From positions 124,001-188,000 of the forward strand of contig DAINDF010000001.1 of the NCBI GenBank assembly GCA_036732005.1: a DNA stretch of 64,000 nt, written 5' to 3'. Under the pieces are notes generated by a model. It was not told the DNA's origin and searched no databases. It saw only the letters and a list, made by a program, of their open reading frames with translations. Position numbers and translations under genes: made by a program. Of this stretch, positions 36,954 to 44,649 are shown in pieces; the first letter of the stretch is position 1, and every line of letters begins with the position of its first letter. This DNA is from UBA1926 sp036732005. Its GTDB lineage: Bacteria > Planctomycetota > Phycisphaerae > Phycisphaerales > UBA1924.

Positions 36954-37544
36954 ATGAGCGGGCGCGAGCCTCCGACGGGACCGGGCGCAGACGGGCGAGG
37001 GAATGCCCCCTTGCCGTCCGAGAACGCGCTGGGGAGCAGCCGGCTGTTCGAGCGGCTCTACGGCGAGTTGCGGGGGCTGGCCGAGCGGCAGTTGAGCCGG
37101 GAGAAGCCCGGGCTGACGCTCCAGCCGACGGCGTTGGTGCACGAGGCCTACCTGCGGCTGCTGGGCGGTGAGGAGCCCTGGGCGAACGAGCGTCACTTCT
37201 TCGCGGCGGCGGCGGAGGCGATGCGGCGGATCCTCGTGGAGCGTGCCCGTCGGGTGGCGCGGCACAAGCACGGCGGGGGGCGGTCGCGGGAGGTCCTGGA
37301 CGACGCGGCGGGCGCCTCGGCGCCCGGCGATCCGTCCGCGTTGCTCGCGCTCCATGAGGCGTTGGAGGAGTTGCGGAATCGGGACCCGGGGCTGGCGGAG
37401 GTCGTGCTGCTCCGGTACTTCGCCGGGCTGTCGGTGGAGCGGACGGCGGCGGTTCTCGGGCGTTCGGAGCGGGCGGTGAAATATGACTGGGCGGCTGCCC
37501 GGGCGTGGCTGATCCGTCGCATGGGGTCTCACGGGGAACCCTGA
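36954..37544 (+). CDS. ECF-type RNA polymerase sigma factor
   Basis: The ATG at 36954 gives 196 residues. Region 2 is in LFERLYGELRGLAERQLSRE and TALVHEAYLRLLG; the region 4 helix-turn-helix is in GLSVERTAAVLGRSERAVKYDWAAARAWL. The sequence resembles the ECF-like group (TIGR02999 type) expanded in planctomycetes and acidobacteria. No anti-sigma gene follows; instead a Ser/Thr kinase starts 8 nt later, and kinase-linked sigma control is known in this phylum. The region between the aminotransferase and this gene (116 nt) is the likely promoter. Confidence 0.92.
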   Translation: MSGREPPTGPGADGRGNAPLPSENALGSSRLFERLYGELRGLAERQLSREKPGLTLQPTALVHEAYLRLLGGEEPWANERHFFAAAAEAMRRILVERARRVARHKHGGGRSREVLDDAAGASAPGDPSALLALHEALEELRNRDPGLAEVVLLRYFAGLSVERTAAVLGRSERAVKYDWAAARAWLIRRMGSHGEP

Positions 37545-37552
37545 GCAACGCC

Positions 37553-40273
37553 ATGACGAACCCGCGAGCGGACTGGGACCGAGTGAAGGCGATCGTCGGG
37601 GAGGCGGCGGGCGTGTCTCCGGAATGCCGCGCGGCGCTGATCGAGGCGCGGTGCGCGGGCGACGCGGCCCTTCTGGAGGAGGTGTCTTCGCTGCTTTCCG
37701 CGTCCGATTCGTCCCGGGCGCTGATCCACGATGAGGCGGACGCGTGGGTCGGCATCGATCGCGAGGAACGGCTCGCCCTGCCGGAGTCGGGCCGCCTGGG
37801 GGCGTTCGTCATCGAGCGGGTGATCGCCGACCACGCGGCGGCGGTTGTGTACGCCGCGCGGCAGGCCGGGGCCGACAGGATGGTCGCGTTGAAGGTGCTC
37901 CGCGGCGGTCTGCCGCTGGTCGGGGATGAGGGGCGTTTCCGGCTGGAGGCGGCGGCGGCGGCGCGGGTCGAGCACCCGAATGTCGTGCGGGTGTATGAGG
38001 CGGGGGTGTTCGATCTGGGCCTGGGGCGGCGTGCCCCGTACCTCGCGATGGAACTGGTGGACGGGGTTCCGATCACCGAGCACGCCCGGCGGGCCGGGCT
38101 TGGGGTGGAAGGGGTGGTCTCGCTGCTGACACGGGTCGCGGGCGGGCTGGGGAGGATCCACCAGAGCGGGGTGATTCACCGGGACCTCAAGCCCGCGAAT
38201 GTGCTGGTGGACCGGCACGGCGAGCCGAGGATCCTTGATTTCGGGATCGCGCGGATTCTCCCGGGTCCGGGCGAGACGGGGGTAACGCTCGGGGGCGGGC
38301 TTCTCGGAACGCCGGGGTACATGAGCCCGGAGCAGTTGCTGCGGCCTGAGTCGGTCGACACGCGGGCGGATGTCTGGGCCTTGGGGGTGCTGGCGTACGA
38401 GTTGCTGACCGGGGAGGCGCCGTTCGGCGGTGCGGGGGACACCGTGCTCGACATCCTTCGGCGTGTGACGCACGGCCGCCCCCCGCCGCTGCGGAACAGG
38501 GCCCGGGGCTTGAGCGCGGACCTCGAACGGGTGGTGTTGAAAGCCCTGTCGCACGATCCTGAGGCGAGGTACGGGTCGGTCGGGGCGTTCGCCTCCGACC
38601 TGGAGAACGCGGTCGCGCACCGGCCCGTTAGCGTGCGCAAGCCCACGGCCTGGTATGTGGCTCGGCGGTTCGCGCGGCGGCATGCGGCGTGGGTCGGCGT
38701 GGCGGTGGCCGCGGTCACGCTGGGCGTCGGGGCCGGGCTCGCCCAGGCGGTGGCGTGGCGTGAGGCCGCGCGTGAAGGCGAGCGCGCCGAGGCCGTGCTG
38801 GGGCTGATGCGGTCGCTGATCGACTCGGCGAACCCGAACTTCGGGAACCGCGACGCGCTGATGCGGGATGTGCTGTCGCAGGTCGAGCCCCGGCTCACCG
38901 GGCGGGCGACCATGGACCCGATCACCGAGGCCGAGATCCGGTCGCTGCTGGGGAGCCTGTCCTTCGGGCTCGGTGAGTTCGAGCGGGCGCTCGGGCTGTT
39001 CGGCGAGGCGGTCTCGCTGCGGGAGCGGGGCGGTGAGGGGTCGTCCGCGGGCGTGATCGCGGACCGGGCTCGGGTCGGTGAATCGCTGCGGTGGCTCTCT
39101 CGCCCGGAGGAGGCTTTCGCCTCGGCGGGAGAGGCGGTGGCCGTCGGGGAGCGGGTGCTCGGGGCGGCCCACCCCGCCACGCTGCTCGCGCGCGAGGCGC
39201 TCGCGGGGAGTCTGCACGACCTGGGGGACCTGGCGAGGGCGGAGGCGGAGTTCCGCACGATCTGGCGGGAGCGCGCGGCCCGGGCCGGGGAGAGGGACGA
39301 GGCGGCGCTGATCTCACGCTCAAACCTGGCGACGGTGCTCTCGGACATGGGGCGGTACGGGGAAGCGGAGGCCGAGTTCCGGGCCGTGCTCGACCTGCGC
39401 GCGGCGCCCGAGCATCGGCTGGAGTCGATCACAACGGCGTCGAACCTCGCGCGGGTGGTGGCGGAACAGGGGCGACTCGACGAGGCGATCTCGATCCTCC
39501 GCCCGTCGGTCGATCTGGCGGTCTCGTCGCTCGGCGCGGGCCATCCGACCGCGGTGACGGCCCGCTCGAACCTGATCGAGTTTCTGCGGCGGCGCGGCGA
39601 CGAGGCCGGGGCGGTGGCCCAGATGCGTGATCTGCTGGACCGCTGCGAGGCGTCGCACGGGATGACGCACGACCTGACGCTGACGGCGTTCACGGGACTG
39701 ACGGCCGCGCTTGTGCGCACCGGGGAGGTCGAAGAGGCGTTGCGGGTCGCGTCGCGTTACGCCGAGGCCTGCGAGCGGGCGCTCCCCGAGCAGAGCATCT
39801 GGAGGGCTCGGGTCCGGTCGAGCCTGGCCGCGGCGCTGGGGGCGAACGGACGCCACGGGGAGGGCATCGACCTGCACCGGGAGTCGATCGAGATCATGAC
39901 GCGAGCCTCGGGGCCGACGGATCGGAGTGTGCTCGTCGCCCGGAACAACCTGGGCGTCGCGCTGATCGACGCGGGGCGAGGGGCGGAGGCGGCGATTGAA
40001 TTGGTGGACACGCTCGACGCCGCCACGGGGGCGGGGTTGCTCGAGATGGAGCCGACGCTGCTGCGCAACCTCGGGCGGGCGCTGCTCGCGAGCGGCGAGG
40101 CCGAACGGGGTCGGGAATCGCTGGAGGCGGCGTACCGGCTGAGCGTGGAGCGGCAGGAATTGAACAACGCGGCGGTGTGCGCGCGCCTGCTCGCCGAATA
40201 CCACGCGGCCCGGGACGAGCGTGAGGCGGCTGCGGTCTGGTCGGAGCGTGCAGGGACCCGGACCGGGCCGTAG
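37553..40273 (+). CDS. Ser/Thr protein kinase with transmembrane helix and TPR repeats
   Basis: From the ATG at 37553 the protein has 906 residues. An N-terminal helical part is followed by a kinase domain at about 85-345 with VALK (Lys113), HRDLKPANVL (about 208) and DFGIAR (about 229), all catalytic residues intact. One membrane helix lies at about 378-400. The outer 500 residues hold tandem TPR units (SNLATVLSDMGRYGEAEAEF and SNLARVVAEQGRLDEAISIL are clear copies). It starts 8 nt after the ECF sigma gene, so the two likely form a signalling pair in which the TPR part binds a partner and the kinase modifies the sigma factor or its control protein. Confidence 0.94.
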   Translation: MTNPRADWDRVKAIVGEAAGVSPECRAALIEARCAGDAALLEEVSSLLSASDSSRALIHDEADAWVGIDREERLALPESGRLGAFVIERVIADHAAAVVYAARQAGADRMVALKVLRGGLPLVGDEGRFRLEAAAAARVEHPNVVRVYEAGVFDLGLGRRAPYLAMELVDGVPITEHARRAGLGVEGVVSLLTRVAGGLGRIHQSGVIHRDLKPANVLVDRHGEPRILDFGIARILPGPGETGVTLGGGLLGTPGYMSPEQLLRPESVDTRADVWALGVLAYELLTGEAPFGGAGDTVLDILRRVTHGRPPPLRNRARGLSADLERVVLKALSHDPEARYGSVGAFASDLENAVAHRPVSVRKPTAWYVARRFARRHAAWVGVAVAAVTLGVGAGLAQAVAWREAAREGERAEAVLGLMRSLIDSANPNFGNRDALMRDVLSQVEPRLTGRATMDPITEAEIRSLLGSLSFGLGEFERALGLFGEAVSLRERGGEGSSAGVIADRARVGESLRWLSRPEEAFASAGEAVAVGERVLGAAHPATLLAREALAGSLHDLGDLARAEAEFRTIWRERAARAGERDEAALISRSNLATVLSDMGRYGEAEAEFRAVLDLRAAPEHRLESITTASNLARVVAEQGRLDEAISILRPSVDLAVSSLGAGHPTAVTARSNLIEFLRRRGDEAGAVAQMRDLLDRCEASHGMTHDLTLTAFTGLTAALVRTGEVEEALRVASRYAEACERALPEQSIWRARVRSSLAAALGANGRHGEGIDLHRESIEIMTRASGPTDRSVLVARNNLGVALIDAGRGAEAAIELVDTLDAATGAGLLEMEPTLLRNLGRALLASGEAERGRESLEAAYRLSVERQELNNAAVCARLLAEYHAARDEREAAAVWSERAGTRTGP

Positions 40274-40456
40274 GCCCCTGTGTTCGTTTGAGGACCGTGG
40301 GGATGTGGGCTTGGCGGGCCGTGAACGCGGGTGATGATTGGGCCGGTAGCAAGCGGCGCGAGGGCGGATTGCCCCGGGGCTTGCTGCGGTGCTCGATTGC
40401 CCCTGCGTGGGCGGCCCGAGCGGGGCCTCGTCGTCGCCTGGACGGCCGACGCGAAG

Positions 40457-40528
40457 AGCGGGTGATCGGAATCGAACCGACGACATTCAGCTTGGGAAGC
40501 TGACGTTCTACCGCTGAACTACACCCGC
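40457..40528 (-). tRNA. tRNA-Gly (anticodon CCC)
   Basis: The minus strand folds as a full cloverleaf of 72 nt: acceptor GCGGGTG/CACCCGC (7 perfect pairs), D arm GTTC/GAAC, anticodon stem TCAGC/GCTGA with loop TTCCCAA, T arm GTCGG/CCGAT with loop TTCGATT, and discriminator T. The anticodon is CCC, reading GGG. No CCA is encoded. The 183 nt between the kinase gene and its 3' end hold nothing else that I can support. Confidence 0.97.
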
Positions 40529-40561
40529 TACGGTATCAAAAACCAGGTTGTCGCCTCGCTT

Positions 40562-40604
40562 GCACGACTTTTTGGGCTAGACTAGCACGACTTTTTCAGC
40601 CCAA
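40562..40604. repeat. Direct and inverted repeats between tRNA and integrase (candidate att or integrase arm site)
   Basis: GCACGACTTTTT occurs twice, at 40562-40573 and 40585-40596. TTGGGCT (40572-40578) and AGCCCAA (40598-40604) form an inverted repeat across the second copy. The block lies 33 nt upstream-side of the tRNA 5' end and 27 nt before the integrase ATG, where an attachment core or integrase arm-binding sites would be expected. It might also control integrase transcription. Confidence 0.5.
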
Positions 40605-40631
40605 GTCGCCGTTGCGAGGCACCCAGAGTAT

Positions 40632-41849
40632 ATGGCAAAGCGGGTCGGCTCGGTCAATCTGAAGCGGCGGATCCCAAAGCTCTGCCACACGACCACCCGG
40701 GGCATCGGGTGGCATGTCAACTACCGGGACCCCAAGACCGGCATCGCCAAGAAGCACCGCTTCGAGGTCGAGACCGAGGCCGAGGCGAAGGTGGCCTACA
40801 CCAAGTGGCTCGCCCGGCACCTGGCCGGCGAGAGCGGGTCGGGCGAAGCCCCGCCGGTCCGACGGACCCCGGCTCGGAGTGGTGTCGCCGCGGCTCCGGG
40901 GTCAATCCTCGAAGTGGCGACGAGCGTGCTCCGCCTCATGGAGGCCTCCATCCGCGAGGAAGGGGCCCCGCGGGCTCGGGGCACGATCGCTCGCCCGGTG
41001 TACGTCGACCGCGAGAATCACATCAAGGACTTCCTTGGCTTCATCAACAAGCGACACGGCAAGGGGACCGTCGCCCACATGCGGGTCGAGGACCTGCCCA
41101 TGACCGACGTCGAGATGTTCAACCGGCATCTCGTCGACAAGGGCTACTCGGCGTCGCAGGTCGGCAAGCGGATGCAGATGGTCAAGCGGATCATCGACCG
41201 AGCCGGCCGGCCCGAGCACGGCCAGCAGCGGCTCGCCTGGAACTGGGACTCACGCGACGTCGCCCACGGCAAGCCGAGCAAGCGGCGGGTGCTGCCAACC
41301 GTCAAGCAGATCGAGAAGCTGCTCGCTGCGACCGACGACCGGGGCCGAGCGATGATCTGGCTCGGCATCGGGCTCGGGTTCGGGGCCTCTGACCTGACGG
41401 TGCTCCGCGTCGGCCAGATCGACTCAGAGGCGTACGACCTCCGCCGCGGAAAGACGGGCATCGAGCGGTATGGGACAACGCCGCCGCTCGTGTGGCGGAT
41501 CGTGTCGGAGTACATCGAGCGTCACGGCCGCAAGGAGGGTGAGTTGGTGTTCATCACGCGGGACGGCCTGCCGCTCGTGCACGGCCGCTCCAACGCGGTG
41601 ACGCAATGGTGGGCGAAGCTCCGCACGAAGATCGGCGAGAAGCCCAAGACGCTGTCCGGCTTCTACGTGCTCCGGCATCTCGGGGCGACGGAGTTCGGCT
41701 CCCGGCCCGGGACATCCATCGCGGAGATGAAGCGGTGGCTCGGGCACGCCGCGGCATCGGAGGTCGCGGATGTGTACATGCGGCCGTTGCCGCCGGAGAA
41801 CAAGGCGGTGGTTGAGTGGGTGCGGGGGCAGCTGCTCTATGACGAATAG
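40632..41849 (+). CDS. int: Tyrosine recombinase/integrase
   Basis: The 405-residue protein has an N-terminal arm-binding-like part (WHVNYRDPKTGIAKKHRFEV), a SAM-like core-binding domain and a C-terminal catalytic domain. Visible catalytic elements are the beta-hairpin Lys (RRGKTGIE), FYVLRHLGATEF with Arg at about 346, LGH (about 375) and the nucleophile Tyr in ADVYMRP near 386. The first Arg of the usual box I is not where it is expected; the helix reads GFGASDLTVLR, a version I associate with planctomycete integrases. It sits 103 nt from the tRNA and points into the element. Confidence 0.92.
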   Translation: MAKRVGSVNLKRRIPKLCHTTTRGIGWHVNYRDPKTGIAKKHRFEVETEAEAKVAYTKWLARHLAGESGSGEAPPVRRTPARSGVAAAPGSILEVATSVLRLMEASIREEGAPRARGTIARPVYVDRENHIKDFLGFINKRHGKGTVAHMRVEDLPMTDVEMFNRHLVDKGYSASQVGKRMQMVKRIIDRAGRPEHGQQRLAWNWDSRDVAHGKPSKRRVLPTVKQIEKLLAATDDRGRAMIWLGIGLGFGASDLTVLRVGQIDSEAYDLRRGKTGIERYGTTPPLVWRIVSEYIERHGRKEGELVFITRDGLPLVHGRSNAVTQWWAKLRTKIGEKPKTLSGFYVLRHLGATEFGSRPGTSIAEMKRWLGHAAASEVADVYMRPLPPENKAVVEWVRGQLLYDE

Positions 41850-41985
41850 CCCTGGACGCGGCCACCGCTACGGGGGACCAGATGATGCGATAATGGTGGG
41901 ATGATCAGCAACAGCGCGGGTGTCTCGTAACCGAGTCAGCAGACTCGCGATACCCTCGATTCAGGACGACGCGGAGGGCAAAAGC

Positions 41986-42891
41986 ATGGCGACACCAGAA
42001 AGCGAGCTTCAAGACCGTATCCGGCGACTGGAGGCTGTTGTCGCTGCGCTACTGCTTGCGGATCGAGATGTTGACCCTTTTTTCCTCGCCGAGCTAATGG
42101 AGCGGTATCCGCATCCTCGCCAAGACGACTTCTACTACATGCTGCGTCGCATCGCTCGCAGTGGTCCATACCCAAGGCCAGAGTTTCGCGAAGCGCTCAG
42201 CCAACTGGAATCAAACTTTGGCGAGATGCGAGAAGACTTTGCCCGTCAAAGAAACGCTCTCACTGACCTGTTCCGGACCTCTCGGCAACTGCAGGCCGAC
42301 GCCCACACCATCTTCGCCCTGCAGAGCATGGGCATCGAGTTGGATCGCGTCCGAATCCCACGTTTCCTGCCCGTTCGAGTGTATGTTGATCGTGACGATC
42401 CTGAAGCGGTTGCAGAACTGTCGAAGGCAGTGGATGACATGCTGCGGGCGTTTGGGCTGGAGATTGCTGATGACTTCCCTCCTCAACAGGGGTCATGGTT
42501 CAAGAGGTGGATCGCCAAGTTCAACAAGGCCGCGACCAGTGAAGAGGCGAAGGATGTCGGCCGGAAGCTAGTGCGTGGTGCAGAGCTGGCTGGATTGGAG
42601 AAACAACAGGCAGACATAAACAAAGCCCAAGCGGAGGCGCTCAGCAACTTGATGGAGCGTGCAAGCGCCTTCGACAATGTCGCGATTCAGTGCGGAACTG
42701 CATTGGTCGTCGTCACTTCTGACGGCAACGGCCATAAGAACATGGTGGGCGTCACACTGACGGCCGCTCAGGTGATCGCTCTCGAGAATAACCAGCAATT
42801 GCTTTACTCGCCGGCAACGCTTCTGGAAGAACTGAGAAGGATCTGTGGCGGACACCGTGACCACAAGGGAAATATCGTGCCGAATACGTAG
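41986..42891 (+). CDS. Unknown cargo protein (301 aa)
   Basis: The ATG at 41986 has GGAGG upstream; a GTG 66 nt earlier lacks a site. The product begins with a helical coiled stretch (ELQDRIRRLEAVVAALLLA), then helices and an alpha-beta section (LPVRVYVDRDDPEAVAELSKAVDDML). A longer helix with Lys/Gln/Ala follows, and the C-terminal 90 residues are beta-rich (CGTALVVVTSDGNGH). No signal or membrane segment is present. Codon use is clearly less GC-biased than that of neighbouring genes, a sign of recent transfer. I do not recognise the family; its location between integrase and the DUF932 gene makes defence or effector functions possible but unproven. Confidence 0.7.
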   Translation: MATPESELQDRIRRLEAVVAALLLADRDVDPFFLAELMERYPHPRQDDFYYMLRRIARSGPYPRPEFREALSQLESNFGEMREDFARQRNALTDLFRTSRQLQADAHTIFALQSMGIELDRVRIPRFLPVRVYVDRDDPEAVAELSKAVDDMLRAFGLEIADDFPPQQGSWFKRWIAKFNKAATSEEAKDVGRKLVRGAELAGLEKQQADINKAQAEALSNLMERASAFDNVAIQCGTALVVVTSDGNGHKNMVGVTLTAAQVIALENNQQLLYSPATLLEELRRICGGHRDHKGNIVPNT

Positions 42892-43086
42892 CCCATCGAC
42901 ATCGCCACCACCCAAGAGGTGATCCCTCTACGACCTGTCGCGTCTGCGGACCGTCGCCATAGGCTGGTTCGAGTTGAGTAGCGGGTTCGATCGTGCTATC
43001 CAGTTCAGATGACGCGGAACAGCCTGTCGACCAACCGGCTCTCCCGCTCGCTCTCCGACATCCCCACAACGAGAAGAAGCGACTGA

Positions 43087-43127
43087 CCGGCCTCGCGTGA
43101 TGGAGTGCGTCCATCCCGGGAGGCCGG
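43087..43127 (+). ncRNA. Candidate structured leader RNA, hairpin 1
   Basis: Arms CCGGCCT/AGGCCGG (7 pairs) and GATGGA/TCCATC (6 pairs) are separated by a symmetric 5-by-5 internal loop and closed by a 5-nt loop. A nested perfect fold of this kind next to a second perfect hairpin and a ribosome-binding site suggests a cis-acting RNA for the DUF932 gene. Covariation in homologues would be needed for proof. Confidence 0.5.
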
Positions 43128-43151
43128 TGGTGCAATCACATGGTTTTTCCC

Positions 43152-43185
43152 GAGCCGCGTGCGGACACGCGGCTCTTGTTCTTTT
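43152..43185 (+). terminator. Perfect 10-bp hairpin followed by T-rich tract (attenuator-like)
   Basis: GAGCCGCGTG/CACGCGGCTC with loop CGGA is followed by TTGTTCTTTT. This is a rho-independent terminator shape only 20 to 30 nt upstream of the DUF932 start, so it may end an upstream transcript or act as an attenuator together with the hairpin at 43087-43127. Confidence 0.6.
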
Positions 43186-43204
43186 CTCCTGAAAGGAGAC
43201 AGCG

Positions 43205-44245
43205 ATGGGCCAAGCGCTCACCCGAGCACACGATGAGCTCTTCCGGCGGAGCCCGGACGAGCGGTTCAACACGATGCAGGACCTCTTCGAGTTCTGCCAG
43301 GCACGCAAGGAGCGGTCGGAGCTACTGTGGCGGCCGGCCGATGACCTCCAGGCGATCGCCGCGAATGGTCGGCTGGAGTTGGCGACGACGCCGATCGACA
43401 GCCACCGTCTCAACAGCTGGTCGTTCGGCCAGCTCTGCAGCCTCGCGAACGTCAGCCGCGACACGGTCAACCGGCTCAGCCCGGCGACCGCGGCGAAGGT
43501 GTTCGAGGAGACGTTCCCGAAGGGCGGCAAGCCGATGCAGGTGTACGCCGACGGCGATCTGATCCGCTCCATCCACGGAGCGAGCTACACGCGGCTTCAC
43601 GATGTGGAGCTGCTCACGATGCTCCGCGAGTTCGCGACGGACTTCGTGCCGCCGCAGGAGTCGGGGGCGCCGGGCACGCAGGGAGGCACGGGCCTGTACT
43701 GCGGCGAGCAGGACATGTTCTGCTTTCTCATCGACCCGACGGGCTGGACGGAGATCAACGGCGAGGCGTTCGCTCCCGGGTTCTTCGTCTGGAACAGCGA
43801 GGTGGGCAAGCGGTCGGTCGGCATCCAGACGTTCTGGTTCCAGGCCGTCTGCCGCAACCACATCGTCTGGGACGCGATCGAGGTCGTGGAGTTCAGCCGC
43901 AAGCACACGGCGAACGTCCACGACTCGCTCCGCGAGATGCGTCGGATCATTGAGGCTCTCGTCGAGAAGCGCGACCAGCGTCGCGACGGCTTCGCCACCG
44001 CGATCGGCAAGGCGATGACGGCCAGGCTCGGCGACGACGCCGACCAGGTGATGAAGGTGCTGTCCAAGCACGGCATCACCCGCCAGCTCGCCAAGGAGGC
44101 TCTCGACATCGCTCGGGAGCAGGGGGCGTTCACGATCTTTGCGGTCGTGGATGCCCTCACCCGCCTCGCGGGCCGCATCAAGAACGCGGGGGACCGCTGG
44201 GAGGTTGATCAGAAGGCGTCGTCACTGCTCGCACTCGCGCGGTGA
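43205..44245 (+). CDS. DUF932 phage/plasmid-like protein
   Basis: The 346-residue protein matches the DUF932 (TIGR03299-like) family found on plasmids, phages and integrative elements. Visible features are the central LTMLREFATDFVPPQ and FAPGFFVWNSEVGKRSVGIQTFWFQAVCRNHIVWD region, rich in aromatic residues, and a helical C-terminus. Function in the family is unknown; members are often highly expressed from mobile elements. It has AAAGGAG 8 nt before the ATG and a structured leader. It is followed by a 215-nt gap before the cassette HTH gene. Confidence 0.85.
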   Translation: MGQALTRAHDELFRRSPDERFNTMQDLFEFCQARKERSELLWRPADDLQAIAANGRLELATTPIDSHRLNSWSFGQLCSLANVSRDTVNRLSPATAAKVFEETFPKGGKPMQVYADGDLIRSIHGASYTRLHDVELLTMLREFATDFVPPQESGAPGTQGGTGLYCGEQDMFCFLIDPTGWTEINGEAFAPGFFVWNSEVGKRSVGIQTFWFQAVCRNHIVWDAIEVVEFSRKHTANVHDSLREMRRIIEALVEKRDQRRDGFATAIGKAMTARLGDDADQVMKVLSKHGITRQLAKEALDIAREQGAFTIFAVVDALTRLAGRIKNAGDRWEVDQKASSLLALAR

Positions 44246-44460
44246 CCGCCGGACGGCCAGGGTTCAGGACGCACCACCGGCCCTCCCTCCCATTCCAAGT
44301 CTTTGCCCATCCACGACTTCCGCCCCACTGCGTCGCTGACAGCATGGCGTCAGCCGGTGCTCCTGCCCTCCAAGCAGCAAGGTCCAGAAACGAGTAGAAT
44401 CTCGCAGCAACGTCCCGCCGGGGCGTCGTGGAGGCCGCCCCCGTGGATCCGCCGCAGGTC

Positions 44461-44649
44461 ATGACGATCGACGAACTCGCGGCCTATCTCCAGGTCGCGA
44501 AGTCGACGCTCTACAAGCTCGCCCAGGAGGGGAAGGTGCCGGGGCAGAAGGTCGGGAAGCATTGGCGGTTCCACCGCGAAGCGATAGACGATTGGCTTCG
44601 AGCCGAGCGCAGCGAAACGAAGAAGGGGAGGTCAACTGATGCGACTTGA
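44461..44649 (+). CDS. Excisionase/MerR-like helix-turn-helix protein
   Basis: The only ATG in frame gives 62 residues; an upstream GTG at 44428 would add 11 residues. It is a single HTH_17/excisionase-type domain: MTIDELAAYLQVAKSTLYKLAQEGKVPGQKVG, with the wing KHWRFHREAIDDWL. It overlaps the helicase start by 11 nt, so it is the first gene of the cassette and may regulate it, as small HTH proteins do in several defence operons. Alternatively it may be the element's excisionase. Confidence 0.85.
   Translation: MTIDELAAYLQVAKSTLYKLAQEGKVPGQKVGKHWRFHREAIDDWLRAERSETKKGRSTDAT

Larger units (their letters stand above)
42892..43204 (+). other. Intergenic region with structured leader upstream of the DUF932 gene
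   Basis: This 313-nt region holds no convincing gene. The first 190 nt show nothing that I recognise. The last 120 nt contain two strong hairpins, listed separately, and an AAAGGAG ribosome-binding site just before the DUF932 start. Confidence 0.6.
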
